Positions 22,634 to 33,952 of a DNA stretch of 64,000 nt are shown here, one piece after another (the stretch's first letter is position 1; every line of letters starts with the position of its first letter). The stretch is from Periconia sp. R9002 (Eukaryota > Ascomycota > Dothideomycetes > Pleosporales > Periconiaceae), in assembly GCA_023627715.1 (NCBI GenBank), contig JAMAHW010000041.1, positions 124,001 through 188,000 on the forward strand, written 5' to 3'. A model generated the notes under the pieces. The model did not search any database. It was not told where the DNA came from and worked only from the letters and a program-made list of their open reading frames with translations. Position numbers and translations under genes: made by a program.

Positions 22634-24211
22634 ATGGAGTTCGAAGCAGGACATCGGTACAGTCACGACGCCTCGTTAGCCTATGGACAGCAATACTTCT
22701 ACCACGACCGCAACATACCTCTTACAGTGAGCCACCACGGCAGGATCAACCCACGAGGCTATCCTTTCAGTGTACCTTTTGCCGGCACGTCACGGGGACG
22801 GCCCACCATGAATCGTGATGAAGTGAACAACGAAGGTGGCTCCACTAGGCGTCGTGTTCCTGTAGCAGTGAGTATCCAACCTTGTGTTGTCGTTGGAAAG
22901 TTCGCCTGCTAACAAGTGCGGAAGTGCGCCCGCTGCAGGAAGCGTAAGATTCGATGCAGTGGAGACCCTGGTGATGCATCGGCATGTGGGAACTGCAAAG
23001 CAGCTGGCGTCGAGCCCGGCCAGTGTCAATTTCACCGAGTAAGCTTCCTCTCCAGTACATTCATAAGCATTTCTCATCACCACGGTTAGGTCGGCTCAGG
23101 CGAAGCAACAAAAGTCATCGACAAGATCACCTATCACAACAACGCCGCTGTCGCGATGCAGATGTATGAAGGTGGCGCGGAGTCGATGTACCCCCGATCT
23201 CCATACCCCCAGCTAGATACGAAACCTGGCTATCCTTCTGTGTGGCCTGCAACGTGTGCAGAGAGTACATCCCCACTCGACGCTTATGGTATGGAGTCAT
23301 CTGCTGCGTATCTGGCAGGCCATCAAGCAATAGCAACGGCAAACGCCTACTCCAATGATTACCGCTGGTCCCAGAACTCGAGGGCCTCCCTTGGAAATGC
23401 CTACCTGGAGCCAGACCCAGTCTCCGGATTCAGCACACAGAATCTGTCAGTGCCATACATATCAACCAATGTACGCAACAATGCGCCCTCTGAAGCGGTT
23501 TCACCTCTCAATATGACGTCTCTCCAGATTTCGCTGCCTGAACGACAGGCTTCAGATGCTCCTGTTCCGCAACGACAGCTGCCCATTCCTCAGCCAAGCC
23601 CTGCACAAACAACTAGGAACATTGTTGATCAAATGCAAGATCGACGGCTTCGTTCAGTGCAGGGTGCGCCCAACGCACATTCTTCCAGTACTGCTTTTCC
23701 AAGGCTGCCCATTTTGTATGATGACGTCCCATCAACATCTGCCGCAGAGTCCTCGACCGCCTCTGCTGTTTCCAGCTCTTGCACCTCAGACCCCACAATT
23801 TCCTACATCACGGCTGTGTCTGCTGAAGATATACCGACAACCAATGTTGAAACTCAACCTCAAATCAACTTCAGCACATCCGCCCTGCTCGATGGAACGC
23901 CTGCTTCTGCTGTGCCGACAACCTATTCCAACTTTCGTGATTACAGTCTTCCCACGTCCTCATCGGATGATCAGCATAGCACGCGGCCAAGCCCACCCAC
24001 AAATTTGTACAGCTTCAGTCCCGGCTGCTCTCAGAGACGTGGCGCTGATAATCGCATTGGCGAATCCATCACAACCGGTCATCGCTATTCGCCCACCAAC
24101 CCCCGACAACCTCGTAAGCAACCCGGCTTGGAGAATGCCCGACGTGACTCGCCCAATAGCCGCTCTGTTCCCGCTGAACGCGCCGCTGCGAACCCGAACC
24201 GCATGTACTAG
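22634..24211 (+). CDS. Zn2Cys6 (Gal4-type) transcription factor
   Basis: Three exons (22634-22867, 22925-23038, 23090-24211), all joined in phase 0, give 489 residues. The second exon encodes the binuclear zinc cluster: CARCRKRKIRC, then Cys-x2-Cys in CGNC, and a final Cys in GQCQFHR (spacing C-x2-C-x6-C-x9-C-x2-C-x9-C; residues about 79-112). All six zinc-binding Cys are present. The rest is Ser/Pro/Gln/Tyr-rich and disordered, with no visible fungal_trans middle domain, so the protein is shorter than the usual 600-900 residues. The cluster sitting after a 78-residue leader and the lack of a regulatory domain resemble small fungal regulators. Target genes cannot be inferred; the neighbours are housekeeping genes, not a cluster. 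Confidence 0.87.
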
Positions 24212-26793
24212 TTGAAGCACGCGCGAGTACATTTCCATTCCTCCAGTACTTTTCATTAGAACATCGAACCCAAGAAACGGAGTTGAGATTTCTGAATTAG
24301 ACGGTACAGCTCACAGCTAAACAATTTCCACTTTCCAGTCTCACCATCATTCATCGATCTGCACCAGAGTTTGATTCACGGTAATTTTCTTTCTCTCTAC
24401 GATTGCTTGGAGTTGACGGCATCATCGATTCTAATCCCATTGTTTACCAAAGGCGACACAGCGCGACCGTCACCACAACCTGCATACATTTTAACATATT
24501 GTCTACGAAGGTCTGAATTACTCCCAGATTTGCTTTTTCTCTCATTCGATTCGTTGTATTGCACAAGTTTGTGGGATTGACATTGGAGTTTGCTGGCTTC
24601 TTAAAAAAAAAACCCCCGAAAAACAAATGGTCTATTGGTTGGATAGTTTGAGTTTCTTTTGTCACTCCTCTGTACTAGTATCGCCATAACAACAGTATCA
24701 AGGTATCCAGATTTACGAGGCTTATCCCATCTATCTTGATTTCATGTTTTTACATGTCGGCCTTGATGATCCCACAAACCGTCATTGTACTGCGGTGTAC
24801 CCATATCGTCACCCAAGCCAGCGTTGAACAAGGCTCGAGTGGGGTTATGTTTCACAAACTTTGGACCCCAGTTTAATCTCCAAAAACGACGAGTAAAAAG
24901 GCAAACCCTGCACCATGTGGTACACGGCGCACGTCCATCAAATCCAGGTCTTCCACAAAGCAGGACCCTCATTTCATAGCGCCAGAACAAGAGTGCGAAT
25001 GTGCTATCCATGCACGCCATACTTTTACGTACCCTGATACATTCTACTGTTGCACAGGAAGGTTGGGACCCATGCGGAACCAAACAACAAAGGGATCATT
25101 AAAGTTCTCCAAAGCACGCACTCATCGACATCCCTGTCGCACCTGCTCGAGCAAACAAAATGGCATGGTTGTTCAAAAGAGGTTCAGTCATCCGATCCTA
25201 CCAGCGTGCCTCAGCCATTTGGCATCGATGCTCGAGCTAGACTGACGTCTCCACTTTCCTGCTCCCCTCCCCCTACCTCTCCCTTTGACGTCGCTCACAA
25301 CTGCAGTTTCTCCACTCCTTCATGCGCGACATATCCTTTTGAGAAGTCCTACATACACCGACCCATCCATCCCCATACCTCCCCTCTACAATCAGGACAA
25401 GAGCCGAAAAAATAAAGTTGAAAATCTACCATCCCCCACGCAACGCTCAAGTATACCACTTCTAGAAGTCGCTCGTGCTGAAATCTCCAATCTCCCCTGT
25501 TGACCCCAATCCCCGTGCGCAGTCCGCATCCCCGTTTCCAACTTCTTCTTTTGTACACAGCTGCGCATCTCGGGGCGAGGCTGAAGAAAAAAAACTGCGA
25601 GATACCCGTGTCTTGCAGCTCACAGCAGCAAGCAAACCAGTACCTACCTGCTTGCGTGGCGCCGGCGACAATGACGGGGTATAGGGGGGATGTCGGTCTG
25701 TTTCAGATTGTGCGTAGACTGGGACTGGTTATGTAGGTGCGTGCAGATCGATAGTCCCTGCATGTGCATACATATGTACGAGCGGATAGGGGAACAGAGG
25801 GACGGACATGGAGAGGGTGGGAAAGGGGGTTGTGGGGGTTGTCGTGAGTCGCGTTCTGCATGTCCTCCGAGAAAAGAAAAGACAAGCTGGACGTCAATCT
25901 CTAGTTAAGGGAAAATAGATCCGAGAAAATCATTTACAGGGACAAAAAAAAGCACTACTCCAACTATTCTATTTCATACCTTTGCTTCCCTTCCAAACTC
26001 ACCCCTCATACCCACCTCCTCAACTTCCCCAGCCCTTCAAATCAAAACCCCATCAAACTTCATCCATCACCCCCAAACAACCTCCCATCTATCTTCACAC
26101 CACCACCTTTCCCTGCTGTATATGTGTATAGTCAATGTGTCAAACCCCCTTTCCCTGCTGTATATGTGCATATTCAATGTGTCAAACCCCCTTTCCCCTT
26201 CCCCTCTCCCCCGAACGTCATGTACAACAAACAAAACAGGGCGCCGCGGGCGCCGCGAGCGGGTAGACGTGGGGGTCCGCCCGTCACGTCACCCCTTGGC
26301 TCTTTTTTTTTTCTCTGTGTAGCGTTGCGTCGGTGCGTTTCTGTGTCGGTGCTGCGCGGGAGGGTGTGGGTGTGTACGACGTCTGTATGTGTGTGTGGTG
26401 TGGGTGAGTGGATTGTTGTTTGGGAATATTTTCTTAAGAGGAAAGGGGAGGGGAAGGGAGTAAGTGGATGGTGTGGTCCTGTTTCTGACGAGGGGGACTG
26501 GTGTTTTTAAGAGGTTTTTGGGAGAGGGGAGGAAGTAAGTACATAGAATTCATCAACCCCCCCCCAAAAAAGGGGGAAAATTCGAAAGGTGGGATGTACA
26601 AAGGTTTTTTGTATAATTTTGTTAACCCACGCCATGCAAATTTGGATACACACACACCCCCCCTGAACCGCCACCACCCAACTCAACCCTTCCCCCACCC
26701 TCGAAACCAACTTCATGAAATGAAGTTTTTCCATCTGATTTCCATGTCTAATCCACATAACCTCCCTTTACCCAAACTCGCCAAAAAACATAT
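24212..26793. other. 2.6 kb convergent intergenic, no gene recognised
   Basis: Between the Zn2Cys6 gene and a convergent unknown. Reading frames up to about 120 codons occur (for example 25050-25415, 26124-26510) but are low in complexity. It contains a 42-bp tandem duplication at 26107-26190, G- and C-rich tracts at 26240-26560, and C/A homopolymer blocks near 26555. Confidence 0.5.
26107..26190. repeat. 42-bp direct tandem duplication
   Basis: Two adjacent units (26107-26148 and 26149-26190), each starting CTTTCCCTGCTGTATATGTG and ending TCAATGTGTCAAACCCC, differ at only a few bases. Likely slippage or unequal exchange; no function seen. Confidence 0.85.
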
Positions 26794-27991
26794 CTACCTC
26801 CTCTCCAACATCGCCATATCCTCAATAAACTCAATCTCATACTGCCCCAGCACGCAATCCTCCCTCCCAAACGCCGCAACCAACAACCTCCGATTGATCC
26901 TGCGCCAGCTACGCTCAAACGGGCCCAAAGAATTCATATCCACCGTCGTAGGCCTGTCGTTTGGGAAGTGGAAGGCTGGGAGTTGGGGGCGGCGCGTGGG
27001 TGTGTGGATGGGGAGATCGTTCGTGGACAGGCTTGAGAACGTTTTGTTGATGTTGTCGTCGTAGTTGGAGTGGGGTGAGTGGTCGGAGGTCTTGGGGGTG
27101 GTGGGTTTGAGGGGAGAGTTGGTGGTGGAGGAGGTGGATGCGACGATGGTATCTGCGTCGCTTTCCTCGCCGCCTACGAATGGGTCCTCGGCGAGGGCGG
27201 CGCGTCGAAGCATGCCGGGGCTGCCGAGTGGGAGCGGGCGGTCAGGGACGTCGGGAGGGTACTCGTGGCGCGGGATCTGGCCGATGGAGAGTTTGTTCTC
27301 CTTGCGTGCGGAGGCGGCCTTGCTGCGGAAGCTGCGGAGCGCCGGGCTGATGATGCTGAAGGGGGAGCGTGGCTGCAGCTTGGAGGAAGTTGGCGTGCGG
27401 ACGATGGGCGAGGCGGCGGTCGAGTTGTTGTCGTCGTAGGTGCTTATGTTTGTGCGGATGGGTGTTGAGAGTGGGGATGGGCGTGGACCGCGAGGTTTTG
27501 ATGGACTGTTGTCGTTGGGTCGCATGTCGGCTTTGAGGGCTTCGGCCAGGGTCATGCGTCCGTCGTCTTTTTTGGTGGGGGAGGATTGAGAGGCCTGTAG
27601 GGCTTGCGCCCAAGTCATGGCTCTGTCCTTGGTTGGGGAGGGTGAGGTTGCGTTGTACGTGTTGCGAATCTCGCGGGTTGCATCAAGGAGGGCGCGGAGA
27701 TGGATGTTCTTGACGCGCGTGGTTGCATAGTCCTGGTTGGATGCGTTCAGTTTGATTGCTTTCTATGTATTTGAAATAGACTGTAATGTTCTGCTTTACC
27801 TGAGGGAGATTGAGCTCGCGGATGTACGTCTTGGCGAGGTCAAGATTGTCGCTGTCCCTCTGGAGCCAGAGACCGAAGAGCCGCAAGGTTGTCTCGTGGA
27901 TGGTGCCATCGTAGATCTCCTTGGCGATTTGCGGGAGCGTCGTCTCGTCGTAACGGACGGAGAAGGAAGCAATGGTAGAGTTGGACATCAT
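26794..27991 (-). CDS. Fungal-specific hypothetical protein, disordered middle
   Basis: Exons 27991-27800 and 27762-26794 (37-base intron, GTAAAG...CATAG, the shortest here) give 386 residues. Residues 1-110 look folded and helical (LPQIAKEIYDGTIHETTLRL, LFGLWLQRDSDNLDLAKTYI). A long Ser/Pro/Lys/Asn-rich region follows, containing a near-repeat MTWAQALQA.../MTLAEALKA... at about residues 115-140. The C-terminus is again ordered (FERSWRRINRRLLVAAFG, VLGQYEIEFIEDMAMLERR). Many SP/TP sites suggest phosphorylation. I do not recognise the family. The very short intron is supported by in-phase joining and by the read-through frame hitting stops. Confidence 0.68.
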
Positions 27992-28967
27992 TGATTGTGA
28001 GAGAATACTTAAGCAGTGGTTTAGGGTGGAGAGTCTGTGATAGGCTGAGCAAGCGCGGTATGATTGTTGTGCGGTGAAGCGGACAGGTAAGAGTAGTGTG
28101 TCGGGAGAGTTGGCGATGTCGTATGGGAGACTGCGTAGGTTGCAGACTCAAGGTAACAGCAGTCTGCTGTGCCTCGAAAGACTAAGTTGTCGTCGGCGTC
28201 GTGAGTGCGTGCGTGCGTGCGCAATATCACCCAAACGCAACAGCAGATAATTGTCGTTGTGTGGAATCGTCAATGCCCAAGAGCAGCAGTAGAGCAGATA
28301 TATAAAGAGAAGGTGAGTTGCGCGGGCGTTTGGGCGTGGACAGAGGTAGAGTTTTTGTTTATATGCAGTTGTGTGGAAGGCACCAGGAAAAAAGTGGGTC
28401 CGTGAGTGAGTGCGGTGCAGAGAAAACGTGGTGAAGTGCAAACGCACGTGATGAAGAGGTGCGGTGAGGTGCGGTGCGGTGTGCCCAGGTGGTGAGCCGG
28501 AACGTGGGGTTCTGCGGCACGGGGAAATGCTGTTGGGAGATTTTGGATGTGGTGCATAGGGAAACGTTGGAATGGTGAGATGGAACATGGATCTTGAAAA
28601 AGCAGAATGATTGACTTGGGGAATTGGGTATAAAGCATCAAGAACGTTCCAAGGTTGATTTGACCGCCTAGAGTAACGTGCGAAACAGATGATGCCTACG
28701 CACCTGAGGTACTGGCCTTGAACACGTCAAAATGCAAAAACTGCAAGCAAACACCTATTGAATCAATTTGAAACTAACATACAGTAGAGCTATGGAGGAA
28801 ATTACGTTATAAGGATTGATGCAGCAGATTAAAATGATAGGGGACCAACCAACCGGGGGAACAGAACAAGACACAATGCGGGCACTCGACTCCACCACAT
28901 GCCAAAACGTTCCACATTCGATAGGATGCCGACAAACGTTCACCCTTTTCGTCTAGTGAAGAGTAAT
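27992..28967. other. Intergenic between two minus-strand genes
   Basis: Promoter and leader of the 26.8-28.0 kb gene. It contains GCGTGCGTGCGTGCG at about 28205 and GGTGCGGTG repeats at 28455-28482. No gene is seen. Confidence 0.5.
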
Positions 28968-29845
28968 CTAATCATAATCCTTGGGCGACTTCTTCCACGG
29001 GTTCGCGTTGACAGCCGCGATGCGCTTGTACTGGCACCAGTCCTTGTGAACGCCCTGAGGCGCAAAGTTCGCGTTGTTGACGAAGACCTGGTACTGGCCG
29101 GTTCCGCCGAGAGGGCAGAAGGCCCAGTAGCCGTCGAAGGCAATGCCGACGGTGCTGGGCCAGCTGAGATACGAAGGGCTGGGATTGGTGAGGCCCAGAG
29201 GGTTGTTGCCCGTGTGGTAGAAGCTCGTGGAGATGGCGCTGGGTGGGAGCCACCCGAGCTTGGTGTACTTGAAGGCACCCGTCACCGAGTCGATGAAGAG
29301 CTGGAGCGGTTCCTTGCTGACCTACTCGAATAGTTAGAAGATTGTTGAAGGGTGTAGTAGGAGGGGCTTACCGTGTACAGCTGCGTGTCGTCGTCGACGA
29401 AGAAGGTCGCCAACTTCGGGTCGTACCACTTCTTGTAAGGGGTGGCGACTACTATTCCCTTCTCTAGTCTGATGGCATAGCCAGAAAGGCACGGTGGCCA
29501 TCTGTTCTTCTTTCCCCACTTCCTTGGAGACGCTGACTTGGGAGCCGCATCATCAGAGTCTGCAGTGTCCTCGCTGTCGTCAGTCGTGTCATCAGTCGTG
29601 TCATCAGTCGTGTCGTCTTCCGCAGATTCGTCGTCTTGCGTGTCGTCTTCGGTGGATTCGTCGTCCTGTCGCTTCCAATTCTTGCAGTTGTCTTCGACCT
29701 GCAGGTGGACGAAGTGGGGATCGTGGGTCTTGAAGTGAAAGGGCTCAGGGCTGCTGGTGCTGGCGGCCGAAGGGGCGTCGTCACGGCGCTGGATGGCCTT
29801 TGCGTTGGCCAGTGCCAGAAGGGGAATTAAAAGAATGACTAACAT
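28968..29845 (-). CDS. Secreted PhiA-like cell-wall protein with acidic Thr/Asp repeat
   Basis: Exons 29845-29372 and 29321-28968 (50-base intron GTAAGC...GAGTAG) give 275 residues. The signal peptide MLVILLIPLLALANA is followed by KAIQRRDD, a likely Kex2 site, and then a low-complexity acidic stretch (about residues 60-95) with three TTDD units from a 12-bp DNA repeat. The C-terminal half carries QLFIDSVTGAFKYTKLGW, YWAFCPLGG and GQYQVFVNN. This pattern recalls the cell-wall protein PhiA/phialide family (secreted, conidiation-related) and But2-like domains. Homology is from memory and moderate. Expected role: extracellular or wall-bound structural protein. The intron junction is in phase (QLYT/VSKEP). 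Confidence 0.72.
29581..29616. repeat. 12-bp tandem repeat (3 units) within the secreted protein gene
   Basis: Units CAGTCGTGTCAT start at 29581, 29593 and 29605 (last unit CAGTCGTGTCGT). On the minus strand they encode Thr-Thr-Asp-Asp repeats. Copy number is likely to vary between strains. Confidence 0.85.
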
Positions 29846-31978
29846 GCTGAAGGAAAGACAACGAGTGACTGGAGAGGACTGGGATTGTCTGAGACAGATG
29901 CTGTTGGGGTCAGATGGAACGAAATTTATCGTTCACTGACATCGCCGTGATCTTGTTGTGGTGCACGAGCTTGGAATGCATAATGGGCGACACGACCCTG
30001 ATCAAAGCCAAGGTGTGATGGTAGTATTAGGAGGAATGAATGAAGGCTACGACGATGGAGCTTCCTCAAACTCTCTTTACTCAGGATGTAGACGAGTACT
30101 ACGAGGTGCATTGATCCAGTGTCCTACCTATTCTTTCCAAGGAGCAACCGACTGATGTCTCCCGATAGACCAACATGTTACGACACTCAGCTGCAGGGCG
30201 CTAAAAGATTTCGTGCTCAGTGTTTTGATAGTCAAGTAGCGAGGAATGACAGCTCCTGGTGACGAGGTTACAGTGGCCTTTGTTGATCATTCCTATCAGG
30301 CTGCTGGAATGAGCCTAAGATGGGCACCTCTTATCAAATGACCTGGATGATTGTTGGTTGTCCAGACAATTTGATTACCAGCATCGGACTCAAGGGCGGC
30401 TGTGTGATTGTTGGTGACTTTGAGCTGAAGCGTAGGTAGGTGGAAGTTGGTGGTGGGTCCCGATTCGGTTTAGTGCCATATGCGCCATTAACTTACATTT
30501 GATTACTACCTATTCCCTCGACTTATCACCCACCACGACGCGTACATTCGTCCATCATATACCTGTTTTTAAGACTGTGCCTCTTTGCTACATTTACCAA
30601 CGTCACTCGCCGTTTGCCTCTTCAAGTTGCCTAATCTCCTATGCATTGGTGGATCATTTCCCGAATGGATACTGCTCATGTATCTCTGGCGCTTAACTCA
30701 GATATGTAACACAACGGTACAGTGACGTGCGGCCGTGGCCCACTCACCTAAGCCGCACTTGTCTTTCGGATCCTGCCATTTCGACTACAAAAAATGGGAA
30801 GGAATATGCAAAGACAAGTGTCATCCGGAGAGACCAGCTCAACCCGGAGATAGTGGGCCTTCAAGTCGAGCCAAAGCAGGCTGAGGGCCACTGGATACCG
30901 CTCGATTTCCCCCGGCGAACCATTGCCCTCAGCTCTCTCTCGAAGCGCGTTGGGTTTGCTAGGGTACGGGCCACTCTCGTCCCCAGTGAAGAACTAGAGA
31001 AGCACAACGGCGGCGCAGCACTCTCCTGCTCGACTTTGACCGGTTCAGTGCACCAACATCCCTCCTTCCTCATATGTCGCCGCCCTCTTTCCCGTGCGCC
31101 ATGCATAGATTGTCTTCGGAGTGGAGGGGGAGACGATGAGGGTGTTCACTCAGTAGAGTCCCACACACCCTCTCGAATGTCGACGTATTTGGACGTCGTC
31201 TGATTGGTGTACATCTGATCACGCGACTCTGCCAATAGGAAGGCAGCTTGGCCGCAACCTCACGTTCATCTTGCTTTTGGCCAGATGCAAATGCAGATGC
31301 AGCTGATCAAACGCTACCTCTCGGTCCCCATCTACCATGATTACTCCGTTTAGAAACAGCCGCGTCTATAGGATTCGCTGCCGCCATGCCCCAGTAAACG
31401 ACCGCCATGATCGGTCGAGGGCTACAATCTGTACAGAATAACCGGCCAATGAGAGCGGTCCTTGTAAGCGCCATGTTCCCGAAGCAGCTAGTGCGTCTAT
31501 ACCGCGCCGCCCCCTCTACCTTCACCACCTCACAGCCTCGTCCGTAGTGTTTTACAATCAGACCATTTTTCTCCCGGTAATCTGGATACGCGTCCATCAT
31601 GTCCATCTTGCTTGAAATCGGCCTCGATGATATGCCCCTCCGCTGCTATACTCCCCTAGTATCTAACGGCCGGCTGGCGTTTCCACCAGCATGGATACAC
31701 CAACTTGCCCAGCGTGTAAGCTCATATAGTAGGAAATGCTGCCTGCAGCCAGGCAAACAGACGTAACACAGCTTTCAGCCTCGAGCGCGCCTTTTTCTTC
31801 CTTTCCCCACTCATCAATCCAAGTCTTTTTCATCAGAAGCTTTCGTCTCTAGTCAGTCGTTGCTCCTGCTCTGTTTCACTCTCCGTGTATGTTCTTTCTA
31901 GGCACTGGCCTAGGCAGTACTGAACGTACAGAGCATCTCCTACTGCTTGCCTAACCTGTAAGCTGGCCAAGGTCAGCT
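29846..31978. other. 2.1 kb divergent intergenic region
   Basis: Between the secreted protein and a disordered plus-strand gene. The largest frame (30727-31203, 158 codons) has no recognisable domain and is not called. From about 31780 the sequence is CT-rich and resembles a 5' leader, with a possible leader intron (CCTGTAAGCTGG...). Confidence 0.45.
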
Positions 31979-32764
31979 ATGGAGTCAACCAAGGCTCGTT
32001 CAGCTTCCGTCTCTTCCTACCACAACACCAGCAGACAACAGTCAAAGCTGTCCGGTCTATCGGCTTTCGGCATGACCAGACCAACTCCACCACAGTCTCC
32101 AGATGAAGGCCTCCGACCTGGCAAGTTTGCGCGGGTGGGCCTCCCAAGCTCGCCTCGACCAAGCGACCCACCGCTGACCCCAATGTCACCTCCCATGTCG
32201 GCGAGATCCTTTGGTACTGTCATCGATTCGGAGCCATCTACACCCGCCTACTCTCCACGATCAGGCTCTTCTTGGGAAGATTCAAGGCTGGTGATGCTCC
32301 CGCCTGTCCCATCTTCACCATCCACTCCCACCGAACCTGCCTGGGAAATGATGGTGCCCATTCAAAAGGCTCCCAAGAAGAGGCCCTTCCGTTTCTCGAG
32401 GAAGCCATCACTGGGTCGAAAATCCACCACAGGCAGCGATAAGGACTTGGGTTCTGGAACCACCCTCTCCTCGCATCCAGCCAGACCCCAACACCACCGG
32501 TCCCAATCCGAAAAAGAGGCCTCCTCCCTCTACCCGGCATCCACGGAGATGGCCGAGGAAACCACCGAGAAAGAGAAAGAGCAAGAAGGAGGAGAAGTAA
32601 AGAGCGAGGGAGAGACGCAGAATGCCCCACCACTAGACAGACTGGCTTTGAAGATGAAGCAGCTTCTTCGTCGAAAGTCGGACACTGACAGGCGGTCCAC
32701 CGACAAGAAGTGGAAGAACTACGAACTCCAGCGCATGGAGACTTCACACTGGACGGAACTCTAA
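31979..32764 (+). CDS. Hypothetical Ser/Pro-rich disordered protein
   Basis: A single-exon frame of 261 residues starting MESTKARSASVSSYHN. It is almost wholly low in complexity: Ser/Pro/Arg-rich with many SP and TP sites (PPLTPMSPPMS, STPAYSPRSG), a basic centre (KKRPFRFSRKPSLGRKS; about residues 135-150), an acidic Glu/Lys segment (about 190-215) and a short C-terminal helix (LDRLALKMKQLLRRKS). Codon use is C/G-ending in the third position like neighbouring real genes, which supports coding. RxxS motifs suggest control by basophilic kinases. No family recognised. Confidence 0.65.
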   Translation: MESTKARSASVSSYHNTSRQQSKLSGLSAFGMTRPTPPQSPDEGLRPGKFARVGLPSSPRPSDPPLTPMSPPMSARSFGTVIDSEPSTPAYSPRSGSSWEDSRLVMLPPVPSSPSTPTEPAWEMMVPIQKAPKKRPFRFSRKPSLGRKSTTGSDKDLGSGTTLSSHPARPQHHRSQSEKEASSLYPASTEMAEETTEKEKEQEGGEVKSEGETQNAPPLDRLALKMKQLLRRKSDTDRRSTDKKWKNYELQRMETSHWTEL

Positions 32765-33952
32765 GCTCGTCCTACATCCTCGTCCAGCTCAAAAGCCATC
32801 ACTTTCTTTCCTTCCTGTCAATCAAGATCTCCTTTGAATCGACCAACCTTCCCCTTTGTCCTCTAGGCGTGTGTACGGTCTTGGTCCCTCTTCTTAATCT
32901 CGGCGTTCCGTCTTTCCCCTTTCTCAAATATCAGGGCGGCCGTTTACAAATTGAGCGTGGGAGGAATTCGTTGTTATTATCTTTTGTTTTCCTTTTCCTT
33001 TTCCCTTTTCAATTATTTCCACTTCATCTCATCCGTAATTATCCTCGATGCTGTTACCTCGACGCCACGAGCGGTGGAGGGAAAGAATGAATGAACGAAG
33101 AAGAAAGCCTATGTAGCTAAACCATCAACTATGAAATCTATCATTTCACCCAGCAACTCTTCATTTTGAAATACCTACCCGTATCCTCTCACACTAACAA
33201 TGATCATCTCCCCTCAAAAACCAAACCCCGCCCCCACGACCCAACAAAAACAATCCGAGACAAGAATAGGCGTACAAAGATAAACATCTCACCGCTATAT
33301 GCAAATCCTTCTAAAGCGGGCGGTCGGGGCCGTGGGCGCGGACCATGGGAGTGTGGTTACGCGAGGCGAGGCAGACAGACTTAAGCGCGCTGCTTACTTG
33401 TCTCCATAGAGGCATGTAGGTAGGCGCTATGTTTCAGGAGACGTAGTGTTTTGGGATTATTTTGTTTGTTTTGCTTTGCTTTTGGGGGCGGATTGTAGGG
33501 GGTAGGAAGGAGTGGCGAAGTACCTATCTTGGGAAATGAGGGCGGTGGGTTGATTGGCGATAGGAATTGGGTGCGGAGGTGAGAGACTGGGGAGATGGAT
33601 GAAAAGTGATGTGGGGGTTATTGGGGAATAAGAGATGAATTAGCGACCGTTATTTCCCGTTGGAACGAGATCCTCATGAAGACCGGAACGACTGATCAAG
33701 CCCAATAGAATTAAAGTAATACTTACATGGTAATACAAACTCTTTGACATGGAGGCTGAAGTCGCGTTCGTGGGGAGACGCTAGTCCATATGCGGAAAAG
33801 CCCTCTGATCATTTCTTGGCGTCTTGCAATTCATTGTCGCCTCCGTCGCGACAGGACAACGACTGTCTCTGTCCATCACCCTCACCTCGGACCTGCCATC
33901 GCGTCCACCCATCACCTACAACCCACCCGTTTCCTTAATACCCACAGCGACG
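32765..33952. other. Intergenic, RPB2 promoter region
   Basis: 1.19 kb with a T/C-rich 3' flank of the preceding gene and G-rich sequence at 33300-33620. From about 33820 a C-rich leader precedes RPB2; its frame is open upstream of the start codon but looks like untranslated leader. No other gene is seen. Confidence 0.5.

Noticed and set aside
25050..25415. 121-codon plus-strand frame in the 2.6 kb intergenic region
   Set aside because: Ser/Pro/His-rich from C-rich DNA; overlapping alternative frames look equally plausible.
28402..28415. GTGAGTGAGTGCGG, identical to part of the MITE-like inverted repeat
   Set aside because: Only 14 bases of a simple GTGAGT repeat in a GTGCG-rich region, without the rest of the arm; chance match.
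30727..31203. 158-codon plus-strand frame between two divergent genes
   Set aside because: No motif, no splice partners, mixed codon use; not enough to call a gene.
33824..33952. N-terminal extension of RPB2 by 43 codons
   Set aside because: The upstream sequence is C-rich leader-like, and [14 protein letters not shown] matches the normal fungal Rpb2 start.
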